A stretch of DNA of 64,000 bases from Chitinivorax sp. B (GCF_005503445.1 NZ_SCOH01000002.1:62001-126000); one strand, 5' to 3'; positions 47,293 through 58,466 are shown, counted from the first letter of the stretch. A program made the numbers and translations. The notes: generated by a model not told the origin, from the sequence alone.

Positions 47293-48636
47293 TTATGCCT
47301 CGACCGTCTCGGTTGTGACGACCTCACCGCGCAAACTATGTGACATAGCTTCGGTAATACGAACATCGACAAAATGACCGATCAAACGTGGATTACCAAC
47401 AAAATTCACCATGCGATTATTGTCGGTACGACCTGCCAGTTCTTTTTCATCTTTGCGGGATGGCCGTTCCACCAATACACGTTGGATAGTTCCAACCATA
47501 CGTTGAGAGATATCACTTGCCATGTCTTCAATACGCTTTTGCAGACGCATCAGTCGTTTGAGTTTGATGTCCTGTGGCGTGTCGTCAAGCAGTTCCGCCG
47601 CTGGAGTACCAGGACGGCGACTGTAGACGAATGAAAATGACGTATCAAAACCCACATCCTCAATCAGCTTCATAGTGGCCTCAAAGTCGGCTTCCGTCTC
47701 CCCTGGGAAACCAACAATGAAGTCGGAGCTCAGGCTCAGATCAGGTCGTGCGGCACGCAATTTTCGGATGACTGATTTGTATTCCAGCACCGTGTAGCCA
47801 CGCTTCATGTTCATCAACACCCGATCGGAGCCTGCCTGTACGGGCAGATGCAAATGAGATACCAGCTTTGGTAGCGTGGCATAGCAATCAATCACCCGTT
47901 GAGTCATTTCTTTGGGATGGCTGGTGGTATAGCGGATACGCTCAATACCTGGCATTTCATGTACAACCTCCAGCAATAACGCAAAGTCGGCAATCTCGCC
48001 ATCAGCCATCGGCCCACGATAGGCATTGACGTTCTGTCCAAGCAGCGTGACTTCCTTAACCCCTTGTTGGGCCAAACCCGCAATCTCGGTCAAGATATCT
48101 TCAAACGGTCGGGAAACCTCCTCGCCACGGGTATAAGGCACGACACAGAAGCTACAGTATTTAGAGCAACCTTCCATGATTGACACGAAAGCCGTCGCAC
48201 CATCAACCTTGGCAGGCGGCAAGTAATCAAACTTTTCGACTTCAGGAAATGAAATATCAACTTGGGCGTGACCACTATGCTTACACTCAGCAATCAATTC
48301 CGGCAGTCGGTGCAACGTTTGCGGGCCAAACACCACGTCTACATAAGGTGCACGTTTGACGATGGTATCGCCCTCTTGACTCGCGACACAGCCCCCTACC
48401 CCAATGACCAGATTAGGATTCTGCTGCTTCAAATGCTTGATGCGGCCCAGGTCAGAGAATACCTTTTCCTGCGCCTTTTCACGTACCGAACAGGTATTGA
48501 ACAGGATGACATCTGCTTCTTCCGGATTGTCTGTCTTGATCATACCTTCAGACGCATTCATTACATCCACCATTTTGTCCGAGTCATACTCGTTCATCTG
48601 GCAGCCGAAGGTCTTGATAAAAATTTTCTTGGTCAT
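47293..48636 (-). CDS. miaB: tRNA-2-methylthio-N6-dimethylallyladenosine synthase
   Basis: 447-residue radical SAM methylthiotransferase. The N-terminal cluster domain has [15 protein letters not shown], then [10 protein letters not shown] and [12 protein letters not shown]. The radical SAM CX3CX2C is in [17 protein letters not shown], and a TRAM domain is at the C terminus ([13 protein letters not shown]). It converts i6A37 to ms2i6A37 in tRNAs reading U-starting codons. Confidence 0.97.
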   Translation of the reverse strand: MTKKIFIKTFGCQMNEYDSDKMVDVMNASEGMIKTDNPEEADVILFNTCSVREKAQEKVFSDLGRIKHLKQQNPNLVIGVGGCVASQEGDTIVKRAPYVDVVFGPQTLHRLPELIAECKHSGHAQVDISFPEVEKFDYLPPAKVDGATAFVSIMEGCSKYCSFCVVPYTRGEEVSRPFEDILTEIAGLAQQGVKEVTLLGQNVNAYRGPMADGEIADFALLLEVVHEMPGIERIRYTTSHPKEMTQRVIDCYATLPKLVSHLHLPVQAGSDRVLMNMKRGYTVLEYKSVIRKLRAARPDLSLSSDFIVGFPGETEADFEATMKLIEDVGFDTSFSFVYSRRPGTPAAELLDDTPQDIKLKRLMRLQKRIEDMASDISQRMVGTIQRVLVERPSRKDEKELAGRTDNNRMVNFVGNPRLIGHFVDVRITEAMSHSLRGEVVTTETVEA

Positions 48637-48741
48637 TTGGAATAATACCGGCGTTCCGCGAAATCGGCGGAAGATATCACAAAAAGCACCTAATTTTCAA
48701 TCAGATAAGGTGTAAGCTGCTGTTATAAACCAGCTACCAAG

Positions 48742-48969
48742 CTAAGTCGCCGGTTCCAAGTCTTCCAGTAAATGCTCCATTTCCTTTTCACGCTCCGTTG
48801 CATGCTTGGCAAACCAGCGCACCCGAGCACAAGGATAGGTCTGCCCGATTGGCACATAAATCTCTTCGACCATGCCTTTGCGACGGTCAAAAAAACGGGC
48901 GACCTCCGGAGGAAATGACTGCAGTCTGGCAGGAATAATTCGAACGATTTGTTTTTCTTTAACTTGCAT
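48742..48969 (-). CDS. Conserved small protein of unknown function
   Basis: 75 residues from the ATG at 48969 (MQVKEKQIVRIIPARLQS). The frame is open to a GTG at 49008, giving 88 residues; neither start has a clear ribosome site. No recognised domain; it is basic in the first half (FFDRRKGMVEEIYV, CARVRWFAKHATERE) and acidic at the end (MEHLLEDLEP). Its orientation and position just after rfbD suggest it may be the last gene of that transcript. Confidence 0.6.
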   Translation of the reverse strand: MQVKEKQIVRIIPARLQSFPPEVARFFDRRKGMVEEIYVPIGQTYPCARVRWFAKHATEREKEMEHLLEDLEPAT

Positions 48970-49043
48970 GCGAGAAGGCAGCGTCAAGCTGACAATACGA
49001 ACCAACACTATTCTACTTTAGTCTTTTGCAGGCCACTCGCCAA

Positions 49044-49952
49044 TCAGTTCACAACCAAACCAGCCAACACTTGTTGCAGTGAGAAATGCCAATCCGGCAA
49101 TGTCAGATGGAAAGTTTCCTGCAATTTCTGGTTGGACATCACTGAATACGGTGAACGCTTGGCCGGTACCGGATACTCGTTGGACGGGATGGGTAACAAC
49201 GTGGCCAGCCGTTTGTTTTCCCAGCCCGGCAGCAGATGCAGCCCATCCAGAATTGCCGAGGCATACCCAAACCAGCTGGTTTCACCCGCTGCAGTGAGGT
49301 GATAGATGCCCGATACATCAGCCAGACCATCACGATCCTGAGCCCAACGCTGAGCCACAATTTGTGCGGTCGCTTCTGCAACCAGTCGGCTCCAAGTTGG
49401 CGCGCCGATCTGATCAGCAACAATCTTCAGTTCTTCTCGTTCTTGTGCAAGGCGCATGATCGTCCGCATGAAGTTGCCACCTCGGGCGCCATACACCCAG
49501 CTGGTACGTAGGCATAGATGATGTGCACCAGATGCGGTCAAGGCCTGTTCACCTTCCAGCTTGGTTTGTCCATAGGCATTCAGTGGATTGGTAGCATCCG
49601 TTTCCAAATAAGGTGCTGCCTTGATGCCGTCAAACACATAGTCGGTGGAGTAATGGATCAACGTCGCACCCAATGTGCAGGCCTCTTCGGCCATCACTGC
49701 CGGTGCAATGGCATTGACGGCACGGGCAGTCACCAAATCGCTCTCCGCCTTATCCACAGCGGTATAGGCCGCAGGATTGACTATCAACGCAGGTTTGAAG
49801 GTACGTAATGCATCGCGCACTTGCCTGGCATTAGTCAAGTCAACCTCACGCCGACTCAATGCCACCACATGTCCCAGTGGCGCCAAGGTACGCGATAGCT
49901 CCCAGCCAACTTGCCCTTCCCTACCTGTAACCAGAATGGTTGGACGGTTCAT
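49044..49952 (-). CDS. rfbD: dTDP-4-dehydrorhamnose reductase
   Basis: 302-residue SDR enzyme. ILVTGREGQVGWEL binds NADPH, NPAAYTAVDKAE and HYSTDYVFDG with NAYGQTKLEGE give the Tyr-Lys catalytic pair. It performs the last step to dTDP-L-rhamnose. Its ATG overlaps the rfbC stop by 4 bases. Confidence 0.96.
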   Translation of the reverse strand: MNRPTILVTGREGQVGWELSRTLAPLGHVVALSRREVDLTNARQVRDALRTFKPALIVNPAAYTAVDKAESDLVTARAVNAIAPAVMAEEACTLGATLIHYSTDYVFDGIKAAPYLETDATNPLNAYGQTKLEGEQALTASGAHHLCLRTSWVYGARGGNFMRTIMRLAQEREELKIVADQIGAPTWSRLVAEATAQIVAQRWAQDRDGLADVSGIYHLTAAGETSWFGYASAILDGLHLLPGWENKRLATLLPIPSNEYPVPAKRSPYSVMSNQKLQETFHLTLPDWHFSLQQVLAGLVVN

Positions 49953-50497
49953 GGATAGACCTCTGCTTGTGACAACACAATACCCTGACGATCTTTGGCT
50001 GACAAAGTTGGTTTATCGAGCAATGGCCAAGAGATTGCCAAGATCGGATCGTCCCAGGCTATGGCACGCTCAAACTCTGGGTACCAGTAGTCAGTGGTCT
50101 TGTAAAGAAACTCAGCCGTCTCGGACACCACCACAAAGCCATGAGCAAAGCCAGGTGGCACCCACATCATGCGTTTATTGTCAGCAGACAGGATTTCTCC
50201 CACCCATTGCCCAAATGTGGGCGAGCTGCGGCGAATATCCACAGCCACGTCGAACACTTCACCAGCCACCACCCGCACGAGCTTGCCTTGAGCATGTTGA
50301 ATCTGGTAGTGCAAGCCGCGTAATACGCCTTTCGCAGATTTTGAATGGTTGTCCTGAACAAAGTCCAGCTTGATGCCCGTCAACTCATTGAACAAGCGGG
50401 TATTAAAACTCTCATAAAAGAAGCCACGCTCATCACCAAATACTTTCGGGACGATCAGTTTGACATCTGGAATTCTGGTATCAATCAACTGCATCAA
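49949..50497 (-). CDS. rfbC: dTDP-4-dehydrorhamnose 3,5-epimerase
   Basis: 182-residue RmlC cupin. [35 protein letters not shown] (catalytic His in LRGLHYQ) and [16 protein letters not shown] are diagnostic. It overlaps both rfbA and rfbD by 4 bases. Confidence 0.96.
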   Translation of the reverse strand: MMQLIDTRIPDVKLIVPKVFGDERGFFYESFNTRLFNELTGIKLDFVQDNHSKSAKGVLRGLHYQIQHAQGKLVRVVAGEVFDVAVDIRRSSPTFGQWVGEILSADNKRMMWVPPGFAHGFVVVSETAEFLYKTTDYWYPEFERAIAWDDPILAISWPLLDKPTLSAKDRQGIVLSQAEVYP

Positions 50498-51369
50498 AAC
50501 ACTTTCTCTTCCAGGATTCGCAACAGATATTGGCCATAACCGGTTTTAGATAAGGGCGCCGCCAAGCGGCGAACCTGCTCCGGGTCGATATAGCCCATAC
50601 GGTAGGCGATTTCTTCTGGGCAGGCGACCTTTAGGCCTTGGCGCTTTTCCAAAGTCTGGATAAAAAGACTCGCTTCCAGTAACGACTCATGTGTACCTGT
50701 ATCCAACCAAGCATGGCCACGCCCCATCGTAATCACATCCAGCTGATTGAGCTGCAGATACCGATTATTGACATCGGTTATCTCCAACTCACCTCTGGGC
50801 GATGGTCTGATGGATTTGGCGATTTCTATGACTTGGCGATCATAGAAATAGAGTCCCGTTACCGCATAACGGGATTTGGGTTGTTTGGGTTTTTCTTCCA
50901 GGCTGACGGCATGGCCGTTGTCGTCAAACTCCACCACACCATAACGCTCAGGGTCAGTCACTGGGTAAGCGAAGACGGTAGCACCATTCTCCTTGGCCGC
51001 GGCAGCTTGCAGGGGGGTCGCCAGGTCATGACCATAGAAAATATTGTCCCCCAGTACCAGAGCGCAACGATCATCACCAATAAAGGATTCACCAATGATG
51101 AAGGCCTGCGCCAAGCCATCCGGCGAGGGCTGCACTGCATAGGTAAACTGCATACCCCATTTATGACCATCTCCCAGGAGTTGCTGAAAACGCGGCGTAT
51201 CCTGTGGCGTGGAAATCACCAAAACATCCCGAATACCAGCCAACATCAGCGTACTCAGCGGGTAATAGATCATTGGCTTATCGTAAATCGGCAACAACTG
51301 CTTCGACACAGCCTGCGTAATCGGATGTAGCCTTGTACCGGAGCCACCCGCCAGAATGATACCTTTCAT
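50494..51369 (-). CDS. rfbA: Glucose-1-phosphate thymidylyltransferase
   Basis: 291 residues. [16 protein letters not shown] is the nucleotidyltransferase signature, with [11 protein letters not shown] and [10 protein letters not shown] typical of RmlA. It makes dTDP-glucose, the first step towards dTDP-rhamnose, and is usually feedback-inhibited by the end product. Confidence 0.97.
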   Translation of the reverse strand: MKGIILAGGSGTRLHPITQAVSKQLLPIYDKPMIYYPLSTLMLAGIRDVLVISTPQDTPRFQQLLGDGHKWGMQFTYAVQPSPDGLAQAFIIGESFIGDDRCALVLGDNIFYGHDLATPLQAAAAKENGATVFAYPVTDPERYGVVEFDDNGHAVSLEEKPKQPKSRYAVTGLYFYDRQVIEIAKSIRPSPRGELEITDVNNRYLQLNQLDVITMGRGHAWLDTGTHESLLEASLFIQTLEKRQGLKVACPEEIAYRMGYIDPEQVRRLAAPLSKTGYGQYLLRILEEKVF

Positions 51370-51443
51370 CGCGACCTACCTTTCTGATCGACAGAGCATC
51401 GCCGATACCCCGCAGACAACATGAAATTCATAACCTTAGTTGT

Positions 51444-52499
51444 TCAACCATATTGCCGACTGACCCACTCTCGATATGTCCCGCTGGTGACATTGGCCAC
51501 CCAGCCAGGGTGATCCAAATACCATTGCACCGTCTTGCGTATGCCAGTATCAAATGTTTCTGCCGGCGTCCAACCCAATTCCCTTTCAAGTTTATGCGCG
51601 TCAATGGCATACCGCCGGTCATGGCCTGGGCGATCTTTGACATAAGTAATCTGATCGACATAGGATTGCCCATCGGTACGAGGCTTCAATTCGTCCAGAA
51701 TACGGCAGATCGTGGTGACCACCTCGATATTGGTCTTTTCGTTCCAACCACCAACGTTATACGTCTCCCCCAACACGCCGTCTGCCAGCACCGTGCGGAT
51801 AGCCGAGCAATGATCAGTAACATACAACCAATCCCGCACATTCAAGCCATCACCATACACAGGTAACGGCTTGTCGCTCAGCGCATTCAGAATCATCAAT
51901 GGGATCAGTTTCTCGGGGAAATGGTAAGGGCCATAATTATTGGAACAATTGGTCGTGAGGACCGGCAAACCATATGTATGATGATAAGCTCTGACCAAAT
52001 GGTCAGATGCTGCTTTGGATGCCGAATAAGGACTGTTTGGCTCATAGCGGTGTTGCTCGGTAAACGGGGCATCGTCATGAGTCAACGAGCCGTATACTTC
52101 GTCAGTCGACACATGAAGGACGCGAAACGTTGCTTTAAACTCACTGCTCAGCGACATCCAATACGCCCGGATCGACTCCAGCAGATGAAAGGTGCCAACC
52201 ACATTGGTCTGGATGAAGTCTTCAGGACCATGGATGGAACGATCCACATGACTCTCAGCTGCAAAGTTCAATACAGCCCGCGGCTGATAGGTCGCTAGCA
52301 TTTGATCGACCAAAGCACGATCCCCGATATCGCCATGCACAAACACATGTCGTGCATCCCCTTTAAGAGATGCCAGATTATCCAGATTGCCCGCGTAGGT
52401 AAGTTTGTCGAGATTGAGTACTGGCTCGTCAGATTGAGCCAGCCAATTGAGAACGAAATTTGCGCCGATGAAGCCGGCGCCGCCTGTGACGAGAATCAT
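51444..52499 (-). CDS. rfbB: dTDP-glucose 4,6-dehydratase
   Basis: 351-residue extended [21 protein letters not shown] binds [20 protein letters not shown] and [11 protein letters not shown] with [12 protein letters not shown] give the catalytic Thr-Asp-Glu and Tyr-Lys residues. Converts dTDP-glucose to dTDP-4-keto-6-deoxyglucose. It precedes rfbA by 74 bases and follows the WbpP-type gene by 49. Confidence 0.97.
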   Translation of the reverse strand: MILVTGGAGFIGANFVLNWLAQSDEPVLNLDKLTYAGNLDNLASLKGDARHVFVHGDIGDRALVDQMLATYQPRAVLNFAAESHVDRSIHGPEDFIQTNVVGTFHLLESIRAYWMSLSSEFKATFRVLHVSTDEVYGSLTHDDAPFTEQHRYEPNSPYSASKAASDHLVRAYHHTYGLPVLTTNCSNNYGPYHFPEKLIPLMILNALSDKPLPVYGDGLNVRDWLYVTDHCSAIRTVLADGVLGETYNVGGWNEKTNIEVVTTICRILDELKPRTDGQSYVDQITYVKDRPGHDRRYAIDAHKLERELGWTPAETFDTGIRKTVQWYLDHPGWVANVTSGTYREWVSRQYG

Positions 52500-52548
52500 G
52501 CAATGTACTTTCCAAGTGCATCACATCATTCCACAGGCGGCACAACAG

Positions 52549-53577
52549 TCAAGCCAGCGATTTCATGTACCAGTCGATGGCTTCCTGCAAACCTTGTTCG
52601 ATGGTATGGCTTGGCTCATAGCCAAGCAATTGCTGCGCCTTGCCAATGTCGGCCTGGGAATGACGTACATCACCAGCCCGGAAGGGCCGATAGATGGGTT
52701 GAAAACTGGCCAGATGTGGGTAATGTGGCATCAATACCCGCTGCATCATTGCCAACAGCTGGTTCAAGCTGGTACGCCCGCCCACAGCCACATTATAGAC
52801 TTGGTTGACGGCATCGGGATTCGATGATGTCGCAGCCAACAAGTTTGCTTGTACCGTATTGGCGATGTAACAGAAATCGCGCGTAGTCTCGCCATCCCCA
52901 TTTACATACAACGCCTCCCCGCGAATCATCGCAGACAACCATTTTGGAATGACTGCTGCGTAAGCACCATTTGGATCTTGCCGCGGACCAAATACGTTGA
53001 AGTAACGCAGACCAATCACTTCCATGCCATAGCTTCGTGCAAACACATCTGCATACAGCTCATTCACAAATTTGGTGACGGCATAAGGCGAGAGAGGGCG
53101 ACCAATGACATCTTCCACCTTGGGCAAAGACGGGTGATCGCCATAAGTAGAGCTGGATCCGGCATAAACGAAGCGTTTCACATTGGCATCCCGTGCTGCA
53201 ACCAGCATATTGAGAAAACCCGTGATATTGGCTGCGTTACTGGTAATCGGATCTTCCAAAGAACGCGGAACCGAACCCAAAGCTGCTTGATGCAACACAT
53301 AATCAACACCCATCACTGCTTGCTGACAATCAGCAAGCTCACGGATATCGCCCTCAATGAAACGGAAACGTTGCCATTGGGCCTCCGTGACGCTGCTGTT
53401 GATCAGCATCAGATTGTGGCGGTGCCCGGTGGCAAAGTTATCCAGACCAAACACTTGCTGATCCAGCTTAAGCAGGGTTTCAACCAAATTCGAACCGATA
53501 AAGCCGGCTGCGCCGGTGACAAGCCAAGTTCGAGGATGAAGTTGAAGATTTTGACGAAGGCTTTCGTATGCAGTCAT
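52549..53577 (-). CDS. wbpP: WbpP/TviC-type UDP-N-acetylglucosamine 4-epimerase
   Basis: 342-residue extended [71 protein letters not shown] and [18 protein letters not shown] match WbpP of Pseudomonas and TviC closely, whose members prefer N-acetylated UDP-hexoses. It would supply UDP-GalNAc (or UDP-GalNAcA precursor) for surface polysaccharide. First gene of the minus-strand nucleotide-sugar cluster; no glycosyltransferase or polymerase is present in the window. Confidence 0.9.
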   Translation of the reverse strand: MTAYESLRQNLQLHPRTWLVTGAAGFIGSNLVETLLKLDQQVFGLDNFATGHRHNLMLINSSVTEAQWQRFRFIEGDIRELADCQQAVMGVDYVLHQAALGSVPRSLEDPITSNAANITGFLNMLVAARDANVKRFVYAGSSSTYGDHPSLPKVEDVIGRPLSPYAVTKFVNELYADVFARSYGMEVIGLRYFNVFGPRQDPNGAYAAVIPKWLSAMIRGEALYVNGDGETTRDFCYIANTVQANLLAATSSNPDAVNQVYNVAVGGRTSLNQLLAMMQRVLMPHYPHLASFQPIYRPFRAGDVRHSQADIGKAQQLLGYEPSHTIEQGLQEAIDWYMKSLA

Positions 53578-53673
53578 AAGGAAACGTTTAAAGGCCGATC
53601 AAAGGCCCAAAAGAGAGACTTGATTGACAAGTTATAGCAAACAAAGTGCCGACATAACGCCGGCCCCTTGCAT

Positions 53674-54180
53674 TCAGCGAGATTCGCCATTACGCGTTCG
53701 ACGGTGGTCAGACATCAGATAGCGTTCGAGTTCCTTCAGTGCCAGCGCATACACATCACGCTTGAATTCAATCACACTATCGATCGGCGCCCAATAATCA
53801 TTCCATCGCCAGGCATCAAACTCCGGGTGATTGGTCTTGCGAAGACTGACATCGCAATCTCGCCCGACCAATCTGAGCAAAAACCAGATCTGCTTTTGCC
53901 CTTTATAGCTGCCGCGCCATTCGCGACGAATCCAGTTGGTCGGCACGTTGTAACGCAACCAGTCCTTGGTACGACCCAAAATACGCACATGGCGTGATTC
54001 CAGGCCGACTTCCTCCAACAGCTCTCGGTACATCGCTTGCTCGGGAGACTCCCCGGGCTTGATGCCACCTTGTGGAAACTGCCAAGAGTGTTCGCGTATC
54101 CGCTTCCCCCAAAAAACCTGATTTCTTGCGTTACAAAGTATGATGCCGACATTAGGGCGATAGCCGTCCTTGTCGAGCAT
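53674..54180 (-). CDS. rppH: RNA pyrophosphohydrolase
   Basis: 168-residue Nudix hydrolase. [11 protein letters not shown] start, Nudix box [20 protein letters not shown], and [17 protein letters not shown] match RppH/NudH. It removes pyrophosphate from 5'-triphosphorylated RNA, opening mRNAs to RNase E decay. Monocistronic as far as seen. Confidence 0.95.
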   Translation of the reverse strand: MLDKDGYRPNVGIILCNARNQVFWGKRIREHSWQFPQGGIKPGESPEQAMYRELLEEVGLESRHVRILGRTKDWLRYNVPTNWIRREWRGSYKGQKQIWFLLRLVGRDCDVSLRKTNHPEFDAWRWNDYWAPIDSVIEFKRDVYALALKELERYLMSDHRRTRNGESR

Positions 54181-54272
54181 GGTAAATTACCAAATTGTGT
54201 AGTTGGCTCGATTTTTTCACATTTCGGAAGGGATGGAAAGCGTCGTTACTACAGCCGTTTGCTGCACTAGGA

Positions 54273-55061
54273 CTATATCAGCAGACGCTTATCCGAATGC
54301 ATATTCAACTTGCCAAGCTGACTCACAAAAACTGGGAATTCCAAGCCATACTGCTGCTCCAAGGCTTTCGCCCGGTCACGCAAATCCGTCCATTTAGGAT
54401 TGCCTGGCGAACGCTTGAAAGCCAGAACCGTGACATTGCCTTTGGTTTGTGCGGGCAAACAGGCCACATGACCGTCAAATACGCGCTCAATACGTTGTAG
54501 CCAAGTATCAAACAAGCGGTGGTTTCCCCACAGATTAACCACCAACACGCCATCCTGTGTCAGTGCATCGCGACAATGCTGGTAAAACGCCTCGGTATTC
54601 AACTGCTCAACGATTTCATAACCGTCATAGCCATCCACCAACATGACATCTGCCACCTCATTGCGGCCAGCCACATAGCAAGCGCCATCCTCCAACAGGA
54701 TCTGCAATCGATCATCGTCGGACGGCACGCAAAACATAGCCCGTGCAACTTGTACAATCTGCGGGTTGATTTCCACCACCAGATTGATGGCATTAGGTAG
54801 GTACCTATAGATCCATTTGACGACTGAGCCCCCACCCAAGCCAATCGTTACAATCTGCCTGGGATCTGCATGAAACAGCAGAAAACCCATCATGCAACGG
54901 GTGTATTCCAATACCAATTCATCGGGTGCCGATACCTTCATCGAACTCTGCACGGTAATTGACCCGAGGTGGAGCGAGCGAATACCTTTTTCCTCGCTAA
55001 CATCGACCTGACCATGCATCCCAGTCGACTTATACAGTCGTTTGCTTCCAAACAGGCCCAT
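54273..55061 (-). CDS. Spermidine synthase-like (polyamine aminopropyltransferase family) protein
   Basis: 262 residues. The Rossmann-like methyltransferase fold shows IVTIGLGGGSVVKWIYRY, VVEINPQIVQVAR, LLEDGACYV and VMLVDGYDGYEI. Close to SpeE-type proteins but lacking the clear polyamine-binding N-terminal domain, so true spermidine synthase activity is doubtful; betaproteobacteria often have such orphan paralogues. Its ATG overlaps the ttcA stop codon, making the two a coupled pair. Confidence 0.82.
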   Translation of the reverse strand: MGLFGSKRLYKSTGMHGQVDVSEEKGIRSLHLGSITVQSSMKVSAPDELVLEYTRCMMGFLLFHADPRQIVTIGLGGGSVVKWIYRYLPNAINLVVEINPQIVQVARAMFCVPSDDDRLQILLEDGACYVAGRNEVADVMLVDGYDGYEIVEQLNTEAFYQHCRDALTQDGVLVVNLWGNHRLFDTWLQRIERVFDGHVACLPAQTKGNVTVLAFKRSPGNPKWTDLRDRAKALEQQYGLEFPVFVSQLGKLNMHSDKRLLI

Positions 55062-55996
55062 TATTCGCAGCCCGTTGCCCGCTTGCTGGCCAGAATATTG
55101 GGAAAGGCCACAATAGCCTCAGCAGACACAGGATCGGTAAAGGTTTCCTTATCGAAAGCCTTATCACCATCAGGGTTGGGTAAACCAGTAGGTTGAAGGC
55201 CGCGGAAATCGAATAGGTTCGGATCTGCCAAATGGGATGGCACTACATTTTGCAACGCTGTAAACATGGTTTCGATGCGCCCTGGGAATTTCTTGTCCCA
55301 TTGGTTGAGCATGTCCTTGACTACTTGCCGCTGCAAATTGGGCTGTGAACCACACAGGTTACATGGAATGATCGGAAAAGCCCGCATCACAGCGTATTTT
55401 TCCAGGTCCTTTTCACGGCAGTAGGCAAGCGGACGGACTACCACATGGCGGCCATCATCCGATACCAATTTAGGTGGCATGGATTTCAACTTTCCGCCAT
55501 AAAACATGTTTAGAAACAGGGTTTCCAACATATCGTCACGGTGATGACCCAAAGCGATCTTGGTTGCACCTAATTCGTCTGCCACTCGATACAAAATACC
55601 ACGACGCAGGCGGGAGCACAGTCCGCATGTGGTTTTACCTTCCGGTACGACACGTTTGACAATACTGTAGGTATCTTCCTCAACAATTCGGAACGGCACG
55701 CCAATTTTCGCGAGGTAATCCGGCAGAACGTGCTCAGGAAAACCTGGCTGTTTCTGATCCAAGTTGACAGCCACCAGTTCAAAATCAATCGGGGCATGTT
55801 TTTGCAGGTTCATCAAAATATCAAGCATGGCATAGCTATCTTTGCCACCTGACAGACAAACCATGATCTTGTCACCTGGCTCAATCATGCTGAAGTCGTT
55901 GATTGCCTCACCTACTGCATGTCGCAATCGCTTGGTAAGCTTATTTACGTTGAATTCTGCCTTGCGCGCGGCCTCGGCCTGAACGTTGCTGTCCAT
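55061..55996 (-). CDS. ttcA: tRNA 2-thiocytidine biosynthesis protein TtcA
   Basis: 311 residues. PP-loop [14 protein letters not shown], the two CxxC motifs [12 protein letters not shown] and [13 protein letters not shown] that hold an Fe-S cluster, and [14 protein letters not shown]. It thiolates C32 of certain tRNAs using ATP. The spermidine-synthase-like gene overlaps its stop. Confidence 0.96.
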   Translation of the reverse strand: MDSNVQAEAARKAEFNVNKLTKRLRHAVGEAINDFSMIEPGDKIMVCLSGGKDSYAMLDILMNLQKHAPIDFELVAVNLDQKQPGFPEHVLPDYLAKIGVPFRIVEEDTYSIVKRVVPEGKTTCGLCSRLRRGILYRVADELGATKIALGHHRDDMLETLFLNMFYGGKLKSMPPKLVSDDGRHVVVRPLAYCREKDLEKYAVMRAFPIIPCNLCGSQPNLQRQVVKDMLNQWDKKFPGRIETMFTALQNVVPSHLADPNLFDFRGLQPTGLPNPDGDKAFDKETFTDPVSAEAIVAFPNILASKRATGCE

Positions 55997-56098
55997 CGTA
56001 CCTACTATCCTGAAAAAACCAACGGGGCTCTGTGCCCCGCCGCTAACATTAAGAAATTACTGACATTTTACCGGATGAACAGAAAAACTTCGACCCTG

Positions 56099-56476
56099 TC
56101 ATTCAACTGACTTACCTGGTTCGAAAACCACATACAACTTACGTGCCGGCTCAAGTACTCGCCATGTACCTTTAAAACCAACTGGAATCATAAAAGTACT
56201 ACCTGCTGACAGCATGATGTACCCACCCTGCTCACTCTTGATTTCAACTTTACCCGCCAGCAAATGGCAAAATTCGTTGTCAGCATACTAGACACACCAA
56301 CTAGCAATGCCACCCTCCCAAATGCCAGTACTGAATTCACTTGTCACATCCGTAAAATAATTCCACACCTGTTGAGCACCCAAACCTTCAACACTTCTTT
56401 CAGGCATCAGATCGAATGTTTCAGGCGCCACTGCTTGCGTATCAAGCACTACAATATCCCGAATGCCCACACCCAC
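56099..56476 (-). pseudogene. Cupin-domain protein gene interrupted by one in-frame amber codon
   Basis: One reading frame from GTG 56476 to TGA 56099-56101 would encode about 125 residues, but TAG at 56288-56290 divides it. Before the stop: VGIRDIVVLDTQAVAPET... WNYFTDVTSEFSTGIWEGG; after it YADNEFCHLLAGKVEI, GGYIMLSAGSTFMIPVGF, KGTWRVLEPARKLYVVFE. Together these make a complete small cupin (Cupin_3/DUF861-type), with the stop at the spot where relatives read WRVSYTE-EFCHLLEG, so a Ser codon such as TCG changed to TAG. No frameshift is seen. It follows the pseudouridine synthase gene by 7 bases on the same strand. Could also be a sequencing error or a suppressed stop. Confidence 0.8.
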
Positions 56477-56483
56477 ATTCGCT

Positions 56484-57215
56484 TCAGAATGATTCGTCTG
56501 CTGACAGATACCGCCATTGTCCCTGTGGCAAATTACCCAACATCACTTTTCCAATTCGAATTCGCTTCAAGCCAACCACTTTCAGGCCAACCAAGTCACA
56601 CATACGACGAATCTGGCGCTTTTTGCCTTCACGCAAAATGAAACGCAGCTGGTCTTCGTTTTGCCACCATACTTTCGCTGGCTTTAGGGCTTGGCCATCC
56701 AGTGACAAACCATGATTCAGTTGGCGCAGGCCATCTGGCGACAATTTACCTGCCACCCGAACCAGGTATTCTTTTTCTACCCCGCTGTCTTCCCCAATCA
56801 GTTGTTTGGCAATACGACCATCCTGGGTCAGTACCAACAATCCCACTGAATCGATATCCAGTCGTCCTGCTGGGGCCAGCCCTTTCATATGCCCAGGTTG
56901 AAAACGAATCCGAGAAGGATCTTCGCGCCACTGACGATCAGGTGTAATCAATGTTGCTGCAGGCTTATAACCCTGTTCAGCTTGACCAGACACATACCCG
57001 ACAGGCTTGTTCAGCAAAATGGTGACACGCTGACTTTGTGTCGCTTTGGCTTGGGCATCCAACACAATGCGTTGCGAGAGCAGCACCTTACTACCGAGTT
57101 GATCGACCACCACACCGTCGACCTTGACCCATCCTCTGGCGATATACTCATCTGCCTCTCGGCGAGAGCACAAACCAAGCTCCGCCATGCGCTTGGATAG
57201 TCGAATTGGTTCCAT
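56484..57215 (-). CDS. RsuA-family rRNA pseudouridine synthase (RluF-like)
   Basis: 243 residues: an S4 RNA-binding domain ([21 protein letters not shown]) then the catalytic domain with [11 protein letters not shown], the catalytic Asp in [25 protein letters not shown] and [17 protein letters not shown]. The C terminus ([16 protein letters not shown]) resembles RluF. Isomerises a uridine in 23S or 16S rRNA; the exact site cannot be predicted. The cupin pseudogene starts right after it. Confidence 0.92.
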   Translation of the reverse strand: MEPIRLSKRMAELGLCSRREADEYIARGWVKVDGVVVDQLGSKVLLSQRIVLDAQAKATQSQRVTILLNKPVGYVSGQAEQGYKPAATLITPDRQWREDPSRIRFQPGHMKGLAPAGRLDIDSVGLLVLTQDGRIAKQLIGEDSGVEKEYLVRVAGKLSPDGLRQLNHGLSLDGQALKPAKVWWQNEDQLRFILREGKKRQIRRMCDLVGLKVVGLKRIRIGKVMLGNLPQGQWRYLSADESF

Positions 57216-57348
57216 TTTGCATCTGCTTCAGTTGACTAACGGCTATTGTACCCCGCCGAACGCACAAAGCAGCAGACGGTGCAATCGCGTATGCTGGATC
57301 AAGACAGCATTTTTCAGATGATCCAATCGATTATCAAGGAGTACAAGC

Positions 57349-57918
57349 ATGAGACACGTCCTCACTATCGGCCTGATTCTAACTGGCCTTTGCCCACTCA
57401 CTCAGGCGAAAGGCCCACAACTAGGCGTTACTTTTCCAAATATGAAGCTAGGCTTGTGGGAGGTTCACAGTGAAATTGTCGGTAACGATGCACAAGCCGA
57501 AGTCATGCGCCAGCAACAAAAACAGATGCAAGAAATGATGAAGAAAATGTCACCGGAAGCACGGGCTCAAATGCAACAAGCTATAGGCAAGCAAGGTATG
57601 CATTACGATCCGGGCAGCGGTAGCGTCAAGGTCTGTATCAAACCTGAACGCATCCAGTCTCTGAAGCAGGGGGAAGTGGAAACACCTCAGCATTGCTCGA
57701 AACCAGTCATCACAACCCGAAACAACGGCTGGTCATTTACAATGAGTTGCAATGAAAAAGGTCGACGCACAGACATGACTGGGAATGTCACATTGAGTGG
57801 CGACAGCGCCTATACCAGCACTTTCAACATCGCCTCGCAAAACGAGACGGGACAAACCAAGATCATGGCGTTCAAGCAATCCGCCAAATGGATTTCAGCT
57901 GCTTGTATTCAAGGCTGA
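57349..57918 (+). CDS. DUF3617 periplasmic protein
   Basis: 189 residues with a signal peptide (MRHVLTIGLILTGLCPLTQA) and AAGGAG before the ATG. The LGLWEVHSEI start, KVCIKPERIQSL, CSKPVITTRNNGWSFTMSC and a C-terminal SAKWISAACIQG fit the DUF3617 family of small exported proteins with paired cysteines. The Gln/Met-rich stretch (about residues 52-80) is a helical insert. Function unknown. Confidence 0.85.
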   Translation: MRHVLTIGLILTGLCPLTQAKGPQLGVTFPNMKLGLWEVHSEIVGNDAQAEVMRQQQKQMQEMMKKMSPEARAQMQQAIGKQGMHYDPGSGSVKVCIKPERIQSLKQGEVETPQHCSKPVITTRNNGWSFTMSCNEKGRRTDMTGNVTLSGDSAYTSTFNIASQNETGQTKIMAFKQSAKWISAACIQG

Positions 57919-58061
57919 CTAATTCGATGACAACTCGGCAAGTATCCCTTGATGCTCAGTCTCATCTTGCGGGTTGCATAGGCCAACCAGTATGCTACTG
58001 CGCCCTACTTGGCACTATAAGCAGGTAGGCTTTTTTGCTTGTACTCAAGAAATAATACCCA

Positions 58062-58286
58062 ATGCCTGAAATCGAATTTGAATTACGTGACGAATTTGTG
58101 GAGCTCCATCAATTACTGAAACTAACTGGGCTGGCCGACAGTGGTGGCATGGGCAAGATGTTAGTTTCGAATGGAGAGGTCACTGTAGATGGCCAACCAG
58201 AAAGCCGGAAAACCGCCAAAATTCGTGCCAACCAAGTTGTAGAATGTCTAGGTACACGCATCATCGTGCGCAACTCCAATCAGTGA
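58062..58286 (+). CDS. YbcJ-like S4 RNA-binding protein
   Basis: 74 residues forming a single S4 domain: VELHQLLKLTGLADSGGMGKMLVSNGEVTVDGQPESRKTAKIRANQVV read in pieces matches E. coli YbcJ. It likely binds RNA; its target is unknown. It is the last clear host gene before the phage-like region. Confidence 0.9.
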   Translation: MPEIEFELRDEFVELHQLLKLTGLADSGGMGKMLVSNGEVTVDGQPESRKTAKIRANQVVECLGTRIIVRNSNQ

Positions 58287-58437
58287 ACACCGTCCACATG
58301 AATACAACTCGGCACTTGATCCATATCACATCACTTGTCATGCGCTGGGGGGACATGGATGCACTTGGCCAGCCATAGGCAATTCAAAATATATACGTCA
58401 GCCATGTCACAGAATTGCCAGGGCGTTACAACTTTCT

Positions 58438-58466
58438 AAAGATAAACCGGCCGAAGCCGGTTTATC
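58438..58466 (-). terminator. UUCG-tetraloop terminator
   Basis: GATAAACCGGC and GCCGGTTTATC form a perfect 11-bp stem (58441-58466). Read on the minus strand the loop is TTCG closed by C-G, an extra-stable RNA tetraloop, followed by TTT. It lies 23 bases after the stop of the 58490-59107 gene. The symmetrical stem might also act for converging plus-strand transcription. Confidence 0.7.

Noticed and set aside
47217-47372. 52-codon upstream extension of the YvlD-like gene
   Set aside because: Overlaps the miaB end; hydrophobic family sequence begins at the TTG start with GGAAGG before it.
58441-58466. Palindrome as a phage attachment site
   Set aside because: The TTCG loop, the adjacent stop codon and the T-run make a terminator more likely; without the other phage end no repeat can be matched.
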